From the NCBI GenBank assembly GCA_964444865.1, contig CAYUJE010000323.1, forward strand, positions 1-7,126: 7,126 nucleotides of DNA, read 5' to 3'. Numbering within the stretch: position 1 is the stretch's first letter; each line of letters opens with the position of its first letter. Positions 1 to 6,227 of this stretch are shown here, piece after piece. The stretch comes from SXOA01 sp964444865. Its GTDB lineage: Bacteria; Planctomycetota; Planctomycetia; Pirellulales; Pirellulaceae. The translations under genes were made by a program, and so were the position numbers. The notes under the pieces are model-generated. The model searched no databases. It had not been told where the DNA came from and saw only the letters and a program-made list of their open reading frames with translations.

Positions 1-2
1 TG

Positions 3-86
3 CTGCTTATTGCCGGAGTCCTATTACTGCTGATCGTGGTTGGTATTTTCCTGCCGTATCTGGGGTTGATCCAAGGACTCAGTTGA
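3..86 (+). CDS. C-terminal tail of a membrane protein, cut by the left edge
   Basis: An open frame runs in from the window edge and ends at TGA 84-86, giving 27 residues. They are almost wholly hydrophobic (LLIAGVLLLLIVVGIFLPYL, then a short GLIQGLS end), as expected of a last transmembrane helix followed by a very short tail. The pattern of a long hydrophobic stretch, then FLP plus a few residues, resembles the C-terminus of type II secretion or type IV pilus inner-membrane proteins of the GspF/PilC family. With so little sequence this is a guess. The frame overlaps the 3' end of the minus-strand bestrophin gene by 63 bases (24-86). Hydrophilic codons read antisense tend to give hydrophobic residues, so this could also be a mirror of the Gln/Asn-rich bestrophin tail. 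Third-position GC is similar in both frames and does not decide. Confidence 0.45.
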   Translation: MLIAGVLLLLIVVGIFLPYLGLIQGLS

Positions 87-974
87 AGTCTTTCCCATCT
101 CTTCCACACTCCGCCGGATCGATTCGCAGAAGGATTCCAGAGGCAGGTCATTGTCGTCGTTGCCAAAAGGATTCTCGATTTCCACGCCGATTTCCTCGAT
201 CCCCAGCAGCACGAAGGCGACGAAAAACGTTGCCGGGATTGTCCACCAGTCGTACTCTCGGACGAGCGCCAGCGGCAGTGAGTAGCAGTAGAGGAGAATG
301 ACCCGCCGCAGGTGAACCATGTACGCGAACGGCATGGGGGTCTTTTGAATGCGTTCGCAAGCGCCCACATAGTCAATCAAAAGCTGCACATTCTGATCGA
401 GCGCGACAAAGAGGTACTCCGAGATCGCCTGGCGGTTTTTGGCTTCCACCAGGTTGCGAGTCATTTCCCGCGCCACGGCCAATGGGACATGGTCATGCGA
501 CAAAACTCTCTGAACATCGGCCGCGGCAAGACGGTCCCCATGATTTCCCAGATTTTTGGAACTGCCGCGAAGTTGGTGCATCACGGCATGGGGAAAGGCC
601 ATTGTCCACCCCAGCAGCCGGGACTGCACATCCGGAACGCTGGCCAGCAGCACGCTTGCCGAGCGGGCCAGATTGCGGCTTTCGTTGAGCATGCTCCCCC
701 ACATCCGCCGCCCCTCCCAAAAACGGTCGTAGGAGGAATTCGTGCGGAAAACAAGCAGCAGGCCAATCGCGGTTCCAATCAGGGCATGCACCGTCAGTGG
801 AAGAAGCGGCAGCCGATCGGCCAGTTTCACGCCGTTGTGCCAGTATTCGTACCCGGCGGTCACGACCGCGGACCAGACTACCGCGGCCAGAATACGGCTG
901 CTAATCTGTTTCAGCATGGACCCCTTGATATCGAAGAGGTGCGAACGCCAATCGTGGGGGTCGTATTCGATCAT
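24..974 (-). CDS. Bestrophin-family anion channel protein (UPF0187/YneE type)
   Basis: Predicted pentameric inner-membrane channel, probably chloride or another anion, by family membership. Numbered from ATG 974-972 it has 316 residues, close to the usual bacterial length of about 300. Visible features are the N-terminal MIEYDPHDWRSHLF, hydrophobic segments near residues 28-42 and 60-76, the hallmark RTNSSYDRFWEGRRMWG (about 77-93), a hydrophobic pair near 220-260, and the conserved IENPFGNDDNDLPLE (about 266-280) before a hydrophilic Gln/Asn-rich tail. The start is uncertain. ATG 974 matches where family members usually begin but has no ribosome site. An in-frame ATG at 1028-1026 adds 18 residues and has GAGG six bases upstream, and it would overlap the first codon of the divergent P450 gene. 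The still longer open frame up to 1349 runs deep into the P450 gene and is not credible. The 3' end overlaps a plus-strand frame (24-86). Confidence 0.88.
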   Translation of the reverse strand: MIEYDPHDWRSHLFDIKGSMLKQISSRILAAVVWSAVVTAGYEYWHNGVKLADRLPLLPLTVHALIGTAIGLLLVFRTNSSYDRFWEGRRMWGSMLNESRNLARSASVLLASVPDVQSRLLGWTMAFPHAVMHQLRGSSKNLGNHGDRLAAADVQRVLSHDHVPLAVAREMTRNLVEAKNRQAISEYLFVALDQNVQLLIDYVGACERIQKTPMPFAYMVHLRRVILLYCYSLPLALVREYDWWTIPATFFVAFVLLGIEEIGVEIENPFGNDDNDLPLESFCESIRRSVEEMGKTSTESLDQPQIRQENTNHDQQ

Positions 975-1026
975 GGGGCTTTGCGCAGTTGATTGATTTG
1001 CCTGTCCCGTAGAGAATAGCGTCTCC

Positions 1027-2364
1027 ATGACTTCCCTCAAATCGCCCCCCGGACCTCGCGGACATTGGCTGATCGGCTCGCTGCGCGATGTGAGCGCGGA
1101 TCGCCTGGCGTTCTTTCGCCGCTGTTTTGAGGAATATGGCGACGCGGCTTCGTTTCGCATGGCCAATCGCCGCGGTATTCTGCTCAGCCACCCCGACGAT
1201 ATCGAGCAGGTGCTGGTGACCGAAAACCGCCGGTTCGGCAAAAACTTCGCCCTCCGTTTGATGCGGCCGCTGCTGGGCAACGGCCTGATCCTGGCCGAAG
1301 GGGACGCCTGGCTGCGCCAACGGCGGCTCATCCAGCCGGCATTTTCCAAACAGCAGATTGAAAGCTACGGCCCAGCCATGGTGGCCGCCACCCGCAGCTT
1401 TGTTTCCGGCTGGCAAAGCGGCGACGTGCGGAACATCCACTCCGAAATGATGCAGCTCACCATGGACATTGCCGGGCGGACGCTGCTCGGTGTTGATGCC
1501 ACCGGCCAGTTTGGCGGCGTGCGCGAAAGCCTGGAAGGAGTGATGGAAGACTTCCTGGCCCGCTTCCGCAGGGCCATTCCCATCCCGTTCTGGCTCCCCA
1601 CTCCCGGCAACCTGCGTCTGAGGCGGCACATTGCCCGGCTCCACGGCATTTTGCAAAAGTTAATTGAGCAGCGGCGGGCGAGCAGCAAACCTGGCGGAGA
1701 CTTTCTTTCGCTTCTCATCCGCGCTCGCGACGAAGGAGACGGCAGCGGCCTTTCCGACAAGCAGCTTCGGGACGAAGTGATGACCATGTTCCTGGCTGGG
1801 CACGACACCACGGCCAACGCCATCTCTTGGACCTGGTGGCTGCTCGGTCAAAATCTGGAAATTCAAAAGCGGCTGCGCGAAGAAGTGGGTACGGCTCTCG
1901 CCGGCCGCGAAGCGACCGCTGCCGATGTCCCCCGGCTGCCGCTGTGCGAAAACATCCTTCGCGAGTCGATGCGGCTGTATCCGCCGGCCTATGTCGTCGG
2001 CCGCCGGGCGATCGAAGACTGCAGCATCGGCAATTACTCAATCCGCAAAGGAACCAACGTGCTGATGAGCAGCTGGGTGGTACATCGCGACCCCCGTTGG
2101 TATGACCGGCCCGACGAATTTGTGCCTGATCGCTGGGCCGATGGCCTGCTCTCGCGGATTCCCAAATACGCTTACTTCCCCTTCGGCGGCGGCCCGCGGG
2201 CCTGCATCGGTAACAACTTCGCCATGCTGGAAGGGGTTCTCGTCATCGCCACCATGGCTCAGCAATTCAAACTCTCCACGCTCACGCTCCCCCCCATCAA
2301 GCTCCTTCCCGCCATCACGCTTAAGCCGGGTCAGCCGCTAGAGATAAAAGTGGAGAAGCGGTAA
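1027..2364 (+). CDS. Cytochrome P450 monooxygenase (CYP110/CYP4-like bacterial type)
   Basis: A 445-residue soluble P450, full length for the superfamily. It opens with the proline-rich PPGPRGHWLIGSL (7-19). The C-helix WLRQRR (95-100) carries the W-x3-R heme-propionate contact. The I-helix oxygen-activation motif is AGHDTT (257-262), the ExxR K-helix is ESMR (313-316) followed by LYPP, the PERF-like segment is PDEFVPDRW (362-370), and the heme loop FGGGPRACIG (386-395) has the ligand Cys393. All key residues are intact, so it should bind heme and be active. Reaction: O2-dependent hydroxylation or oxidation using electrons from a redox partner. The substrate cannot be read from sequence; the closest-looking group, CYP110/CYP4-like, often acts on fatty acids or terpenoids. 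No ferredoxin or reductase gene lies nearby. The ATG at 1027 is the only one before the conserved N-terminus. Its ribosome site is weak. A poor promoter match (TTGATT 989-994, 17 bases, GAGAAT 1012-1017) would give an almost leaderless mRNA. Confidence 0.95.
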   Translation: MTSLKSPPGPRGHWLIGSLRDVSADRLAFFRRCFEEYGDAASFRMANRRGILLSHPDDIEQVLVTENRRFGKNFALRLMRPLLGNGLILAEGDAWLRQRRLIQPAFSKQQIESYGPAMVAATRSFVSGWQSGDVRNIHSEMMQLTMDIAGRTLLGVDATGQFGGVRESLEGVMEDFLARFRRAIPIPFWLPTPGNLRLRRHIARLHGILQKLIEQRRASSKPGGDFLSLLIRARDEGDGSGLSDKQLRDEVMTMFLAGHDTTANAISWTWWLLGQNLEIQKRLREEVGTALAGREATAADVPRLPLCENILRESMRLYPPAYVVGRRAIEDCSIGNYSIRKGTNVLMSSWVVHRDPRWYDRPDEFVPDRWADGLLSRIPKYAYFPFGGGPRACIGNNFAMLEGVLVIATMAQQFKLSTLTLPPIKLLPAITLKPGQPLEIKVEKR

Positions 2365-2370
2365 AATCCA

Positions 2371-2433
2371 CACTAGCCCGACGCGCTAGCGAGGGATTGG
2401 CGTATCGTCCCTCGTTCGCGCGTCGGGCTAGTG
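2371..2433. repeat. 63-bp imperfect inverted repeat (REP-like hairpin)
   Basis: Arms at 2371-2396 and 2408-2433 (26 bases each) pair at 24 of 26 positions around an 11-base loop (2397-2407). The outer 16 pairs, from CACTAGCCCGACGCGC inward, are perfect; the mismatches are at arm positions 17 and 19. It begins six bases after the P450 stop codon and ends 31 bases before thiS. No T-run follows on either strand, so it is not a classical terminator, though such a hairpin could protect or end the P450 mRNA. From memory, very similar CTAGCCCGACGCG hairpins are scattered through planctomycete intergenic regions, which would make it a dispersed REP-type element. I could not check this. Confidence 0.85.
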
Positions 2434-2464
2434 AAAACCCGGCACCGAGATTTGACGGCATTTT

Positions 2465-2665
2465 GTGAACATCCTCCTCAACGGCAATCCGCGTGAAGAG
2501 CCGACGGAACTGACGGTGGCAGAGCTTCTTGCGCGCCTCGAGATGCCTGCTCGCGGGATAGCCGTGGAGCTCAACCAGCAAATCGTCCCCAAGAGCCGCC
2601 ACGCCGTGCAGAAGCTGCAAGACGGGGACCGGATTGAGATTGTTTCGCTTGTCGGTGGAGGATAG
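2465..2665 (+). CDS. thiS: Sulfur carrier protein ThiS
   Basis: A 66-residue ubiquitin-fold sulfur carrier, the usual length. It begins MNILLNGNPRE (first beta strand), has the middle VELNQQIVPKS typical of ThiS, then DGDRIEIVSLVGGG. The C-terminal Gly65-Gly66 is the site that ThiF adenylates and that is then converted to the thiocarboxylate which donates sulfur to the thiazole synthase. The start codon is GTG 2465-2467; no in-frame ATG fits the fold and no strong ribosome site is seen. thiG follows on the same strand after 50 bases (32 if its GTG start is used), so the two are probably one transcript. I found no THI-box (TPP riboswitch) pattern in the 100 bases upstream. Confidence 0.93.
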   Translation: MNILLNGNPREEPTELTVAELLARLEMPARGIAVELNQQIVPKSRHAVQKLQDGDRIEIVSLVGGG

Positions 2666-2672
2666 TGGCGAG

Positions 2673-2692
2673 CCGGAGGCGTTAGCCTCCGG
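2673..2692. repeat. Perfect 8-bp hairpin between thiS and thiG
   Basis: CCGGAGGC (2673-2680) pairs perfectly with GCCTCCGG (2685-2692) around the loop GTTA. It starts seven bases after the thiS stop and ends just before the thiG start region. There is no T-run, so it is not an intrinsic terminator. I recall similar GGAGGCGTTAGCCTCC hairpins as dispersed repeats in planctomycetes, but this is not verified. In place it could lower ThiG translation relative to ThiS or act as an mRNA stability element. Confidence 0.7.
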
Positions 2693-2715
2693 GTAAGGTG
2701 GATGTTAGTTTGAAC

Positions 2716-3606
2716 ATGAACAGCGAAGACACCTTGACCGACGAAACCGGCCGGCTGACGCCAGGCCGCTCGCCGATGCAAATGCCAGATTCACTCCGCA
2801 TTGGCTCGCATACCCTCCAAAGCCGCCTTATCGTCGGCACGGGAAAGTACGACACGTTTGATGCGATGCAGAAGTCGCTGGACCTTTCGGGCGCGGACTG
2901 CATCACCGTCGCTGTCCGCCGCGAGCGGCTCTATGACGGCCGCGGCAAGAACATCCTCGACTATCTCGACCTCAATCGCTACACGCTCCTTCCCAACACG
3001 GCCGGCTGTTACAACGCAGTCGATGCGGTGCGGGTGGCTCGGATGGGGCGGGAGATTCTCGCCAGCCTGGAGAATCCCGGTGCCGACTGGGTCAAGCTGG
3101 AAGTTCTGGGCGACAGCAAAACGCTCCTCCCCGATCCCATCGAGTTGCTCAAGGCGACCGAAACTCTGGTCGCCGACGGCTTCGCGGTCCTCTGTTACAC
3201 CAGCGACGATCCCATCATGGCCCGCCGTCTGAAAAAGGCGGGGGCCGCCGCCGTCATGCCCGCCGGCAGCCCCATTGGCTCCGGGCAAGGGGTTCTGAAC
3301 CCGAACAACATCCGTATCATCCTGGAGTACCTCAAGGACGGCGACGCCGATTATCCCGTCATCGTCGATGCGGGCGTCGGCACCGCCAGCGATGTCGCCT
3401 TTGCCATGGAACTCGGTGTGGACGGCGTACTCCTTAACACGGCTATTGCTCACGCCCGCGATCCCCTCACCATGGCCCGCGCCATGAATCTAGCCTGCTC
3501 CGCCGGACGCCTTGCCTTCCTCTCCGGCCGCATCCCCCGCCGCCTCTACGCCACGGCGAGCAGCCCGGAAGAAGGGGTCATTTCCACGCGGCCGTATTTG
3601 CCGTAA
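2716..3606 (+). CDS. thiG: Thiazole synthase ThiG
   Basis: TIM-barrel enzyme that condenses 1-deoxy-D-xylulose 5-phosphate, dehydroglycine and ThiS-thiocarboxylate sulfur into the thiazole phosphate of thiamine; cytoplasmic. The core runs from LRIGSHTLQSRLIVGTGKY to the C-terminus and lacks nothing. Visible family motifs are LLPNTAGCYNAVDAVR, DWVKLEVLGDSKTLLPDP (its Lys forms the Schiff base with the sugar phosphate), VMPAGSPIGSGQG, VIVDAGVGTASD (phosphate-binding loop) and GVLLNTAIAHARDP. From ATG 2716 the protein has 296 residues. The start is uncertain: GTG 2698 would add six residues, and ATG 2776 or 2782 would give about 270-276, nearer the usual 255-270. The extra N-terminal 20 or so residues are polar and look unlike the rest. 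It lies directly after thiS, its sulfur-donor partner. No thiF, thiH/thiO or thiE is in view. Confidence 0.95.
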   Translation: MNSEDTLTDETGRLTPGRSPMQMPDSLRIGSHTLQSRLIVGTGKYDTFDAMQKSLDLSGADCITVAVRRERLYDGRGKNILDYLDLNRYTLLPNTAGCYNAVDAVRVARMGREILASLENPGADWVKLEVLGDSKTLLPDPIELLKATETLVADGFAVLCYTSDDPIMARRLKKAGAAAVMPAGSPIGSGQGVLNPNNIRIILEYLKDGDADYPVIVDAGVGTASDVAFAMELGVDGVLLNTAIAHARDPLTMARAMNLACSAGRLAFLSGRIPRRLYATASSPEEGVISTRPYLP

Positions 3607-3959
3607 CCGCCAATTCAACAGCCAGCTTATGCAGTCCGCACCGCTTAACACACCGGCGGACTCCAGCCGATGAACAAAGTCTAGGCAACTGGTGCCAGTG
3701 GCTCCGAATTGGCGCAAACACTGAGCTATATTGGCTTTCCGGGAGGCCTCGAGCTGAAACGGGTGGTACATAATCTTGCGCCCCAAATCGAGGCGAAGGG
3801 ACGGGTCGTTTTCACGGGCGGTTTATGCCGGTGGAAACGAGAATACCGATCTTTCGCCTGGTGACGGTGGGCACAAGCACAGAACTGGCATCGCGAACGA
3901 TTCCGCGATGCCCGGCTGTTTCTGTCGCAACCACTTTGAACCTGCACGAGGCTTTCACC
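3607..3959. other. 353-base stretch between thiG and glgX with no assigned gene
   Basis: No RNA gene or confident terminator was found. A 9-base perfect inverted repeat (CGCCAATTC 3608-3616 and GAATTGGCG 3706-3714) is 89 bases apart. A plus-strand open frame from a TAG (3682-3684) to TGA 3862-3864 reads like protein (…LAQTLSYIGFPGGLELKRVV…) but has no ATG. An open frame joined to glgX continues upstream to 3825, but its residues lack family similarity. A CATAAT box at 3769-3774 lacks a matching -35. The glgX promoter presumably lies in this stretch. Confidence 0.6.
3948..3951 (+). promoter_or_regulatory. Ribosome binding site that sets the glgX start
   Basis: GAGG lies eight bases before ATG 3960-3962. 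It is one of the few clear Shine-Dalgarno matches in the window. It favours this ATG over the upstream one at 3825, which has only weak purine context, and over the second ATG at 3966. Confidence 0.65.
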
Positions 3960-6044
3960 ATGCTCATGCGACACGTCCATCCCAAACTTCAGTTCACGCA
4001 CATGCTGCCGTATGGAGCTATTCTCCATGACAACGGCGTGCAGTTTGTCGTGTTCAGCCGCAGCGCCACGGAAATGCGGCTGCTGCTGTATGATGAAGTG
4101 GAAGATACCGAGCCCACGGAAGTCATTCCTTTCTCGCGGGATACCGACCGCTGGGGGGATATCTGGAGCATCTTCATCCCCGGTGCAGGTGCGGGGCAGC
4201 TATACCATCTGCAAGCCGACGGCCCGCATGACCCCGAAATCGGCCAGTGGTTCGACGGCAAAGCCCGGCTGATTGATCCTTATGCCAAGGCGCTGGCCGG
4301 CGGTTTTCAGCCTTCGCCCGATGGCATCATTCGCCCTCCGAAGTGCGTTGTCGTCGATGACTACTTCGAATGGGAAGGGGATCGCCATATTCGGCGTAGC
4401 ATCTCCGAGACCATCATTTATGAGACCCACGTCCGCGGCTTCACGCAGCACAAATCCAGCGAAGTGCAGAACCCCGGCACCTACCTCGGCATCATCGAGA
4501 AGATTCCCTATCTGAAATCGCTCGGTGTGACCGCGGTCGAGTTAATGCCTGTCCACGAATATCCCGTTGGCGGCATCTATGGCCAGCCTGTGGATCGGCA
4601 GAATTACTGGGGTTACGACCCGCTCGCGTTCTTCGCTCCGCATCAGGGGTACGGCGTCAGCCGCCAGCCTGGCGCGGTGGTGAACGAATTCAAGCAGATG
4701 GTGAAGGCGCTGCATGCCGCGGGGATGGAAGTCATTCTCGATGTCGTCTTCAACCACACCTGCGAAGGGAACGAATTGGGGCCGACCCTCAGCTTCAAAG
4801 GGCTGGAGAACAAGGTCTATTACATGCTGGGGAACGGCGGCAGCCGGTACACCAATTTTTCGGGCTGCGGAAACACCGTCAACGGCAACCATCCGATTGT
4901 CCGCGAGATGATTTTCCATTGCCTAAGGCACTGGGTGCACAACTACCACGTCGACGGCTTTCGGTTCGACCTCGCCTCCATCCTCAGCCGCGATAGGAAC
5001 GGGCATCTCGTCCCCAATCCGCCGCTGGTCGAAGCGATTGCCGAGGATCCGCTGCTGGCTGATACCAAAGTCATTGCCGAAGCCTGGGACGCCGCCGGCG
5101 CTTACCAGGTCGGCTCCTTCGGCGACCTTCGCTGGGCCGAATGGAACGGTCGCTATCGGGACGACGTCCGCCGATTTTGGCGCGGCGATAAAGCCATGCT
5201 TGGTCCTTTCGTCACAAGGTTCGCGGGCTCCAGCGATCTCTACGAACATTCGGGCCGTCCGCCGTATTGCAGCATCAACTTCATCACGTCGCACGACGGC
5301 TTCACGCTCAACGACATGGTGAGTTACAAGGAGAAGCACAACGAGGCCAACGGCGAAGGAAACCGGGACGGCGACAACAACAACTACAGCGACAACTACG
5401 GGGTCGAAGGAGTTACCCGGCGGCTCGACATCGACGACCTCCGCGAGCGGCAGATTCGGAACATGTTTGCCACGCTGCTCCTCAGCCAGGGCGTTCCCAT
5501 GTTCGTGATGGGGGACGAATGTCGCCGCACACAAAAAGGAAATAACAACGCCTATTGCCAGGACAACGACATCTCCTGGTTCGATTGGTCGCTGATCGAG
5601 AAAAATGCCGACCTGCTGCGCTTCGCCCAGGCCCTGATCAAATTCCGCCGCACCCAGCCGACGGTGCGCCGCGATCATTACCTGACCGGCCAGCCAAAAT
5701 TCGAAGGAGCCCTCCCCGACGTGAGCTGGTACAGCGCCCTCGGCACTGCCGTGGACTGGACCGGCGAAGACGCCACGCTCATCGCCCTGCTCAAACGGCT
5801 GGAGCCCGAGCACGATCCGAAAGGTATTTCCCGCGATGTGCTGCTGCTGATCAACGCCACCCACGAACCGCGGGAATTCATTCTGCCGCCGGTTGCCAAG
5901 GGAACCCAGTGGCGATTGTTCATCGACACCGCGGCCGCAGCGCCTTACGACGTCTACCCCGACCTGGACGGCCCTCCGCCCCCGCGTGCCCGCCGCCTGA
6001 CACTCTCCTACCGCTCCCTGTGTTGCTTCGTGGCGGCGAAGTAG
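3960..6044 (+). CDS. glgX: Glycogen debranching enzyme, GlgX/isoamylase type (GH13)
   Basis: Hydrolyses alpha-1,6 branch points of glycogen or phosphorylase limit dextrin in the cytoplasm, releasing short maltodextrins. From ATG 3960 it has 694 residues, normal for GlgX/TreX (about 650-720). An N-terminal CBM48 domain (about 15-110) starts LPYGAILHDNGVQFVVFS. The GH13 barrel begins near IIYETHVRGFT (152-162). The four conserved regions are intact: DVVFNH (261-266), GFRFDLAS (333-340, nucleophile Asp337), VIAEAWD (371-377, acid/base Glu374) and TSHDG (443-447, Asp446 transition-state stabiliser). GlgX/TreX-specific stretches include NFSGCGNT, KHNEANGEGNRDGDNNN and MGDECRRTQKGNNNAYCQDN. A C-terminal beta domain follows (about 600-694). 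The 45 extra in-frame residues upstream to 3825 look non-coding. The gene appears single, with a long leader before it and its own terminator after it. No glgP, glgA or glgB is in the window. Confidence 0.96.
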   Translation: MLMRHVHPKLQFTHMLPYGAILHDNGVQFVVFSRSATEMRLLLYDEVEDTEPTEVIPFSRDTDRWGDIWSIFIPGAGAGQLYHLQADGPHDPEIGQWFDGKARLIDPYAKALAGGFQPSPDGIIRPPKCVVVDDYFEWEGDRHIRRSISETIIYETHVRGFTQHKSSEVQNPGTYLGIIEKIPYLKSLGVTAVELMPVHEYPVGGIYGQPVDRQNYWGYDPLAFFAPHQGYGVSRQPGAVVNEFKQMVKALHAAGMEVILDVVFNHTCEGNELGPTLSFKGLENKVYYMLGNGGSRYTNFSGCGNTVNGNHPIVREMIFHCLRHWVHNYHVDGFRFDLASILSRDRNGHLVPNPPLVEAIAEDPLLADTKVIAEAWDAAGAYQVGSFGDLRWAEWNGRYRDDVRRFWRGDKAMLGPFVTRFAGSSDLYEHSGRPPYCSINFITSHDGFTLNDMVSYKEKHNEANGEGNRDGDNNNYSDNYGVEGVTRRLDIDDLRERQIRNMFATLLLSQGVPMFVMGDECRRTQKGNNNAYCQDNDISWFDWSLIEKNADLLRFAQALIKFRRTQPTVRRDHYLTGQPKFEGALPDVSWYSALGTAVDWTGEDATLIALLKRLEPEHDPKGISRDVLLLINATHEPREFILPPVAKGTQWRLFIDTAAAAPYDVYPDLDGPPPPRARRLTLSYRSLCCFVAAK

Positions 6045-6063
6045 GCGGGGAGGCTTACCTTTT

Positions 6064-6106
6064 GCCGGAGAAGTTCTCCCGATGGCGACTTCTCCGGCCT
6101 TTTCTT
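6064..6106 (+). terminator. Rho-independent terminator of glgX
   Basis: A perfect 11-bp GC-rich stem, GCCGGAGAAGT (6064-6074) with ACTTCTCCGGC (6088-6098), closes a 13-base loop and is followed directly by CTTTTCTT. It begins 20 bases after the glgX stop. The stem, position and T-rich tail all fit an intrinsic terminator on the plus strand, so the reading frame downstream needs its own promoter. Confidence 0.9.
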
Positions 6107-6156
6107 GGACGGGAGTGGCGAAACACCAATCGCGGGCTGGTTTCGCGGCAATTTCA

Positions 6157-6171
6157 ACGCCAAAATGGCGT
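6157..6171. promoter_or_regulatory. Perfect palindrome, possible operator
   Basis: ACGCCAAAATGGCGT is a 6+3+6 perfect palindrome (centre AAA) between the glgX terminator and the ATG at 6228. Its size and position fit a binding site for a small dimeric regulator, but a chance palindrome is possible and no regulator gene is in view. Confidence 0.25.
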
Positions 6172-6227
6172 GCGTTGTGCCTGGAGTCTGGGCGAAACCA
6201 CCAAGTACGGAAACGCTCGCCGCAAAA

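Noticed and set aside
312..992. 226-residue plus-strand frame inside the bestrophin gene
   Set aside because: Antisense shadow of a well-recognised membrane protein; His/Gln-rich and lacking any motif.
24..1349. Long form of the bestrophin frame starting at 1349
   Set aside because: It would run over 320 bases antisense through the P450 N-terminus, and the added residues are Arg/Ser-rich with no family similarity; the bestrophin homology begins at MIEYDP (974).
901..1656. 251-residue minus-strand frame opposite the P450 gene
   Set aside because: Antisense shadow of the P450 N-terminal half.
2365..2464. TPP riboswitch upstream of thiS
   Set aside because: No THI-box consensus (CTGAGA and the ACCTGATCTGG-like part) is present; the space is mostly taken by the inverted repeat.
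2791..3453. 220-residue minus-strand frame opposite thiG
   Set aside because: Entirely antisense to conserved ThiG motifs and without recognisable features.
3490..3786. 98-residue minus-strand frame at the thiG 3' end
   Set aside because: Its C-terminal third is antisense to thiG and its N-terminal part mirrors the plus frame at 3685-3864, which looks more protein-like; no family recognised.
3825..3959. Upstream extension of glgX to ATG 3825
   Set aside because: The 45 added residues have no CBM48 character, while ATG 3960 has GAGG at ideal spacing and matches where family members start.
4923..5864. 313-residue minus-strand open frame inside glgX
   Set aside because: It lies wholly antisense to the conserved GH13 catalytic regions; its Val/Ala-rich composition is the mirror of a GC-rich gene.
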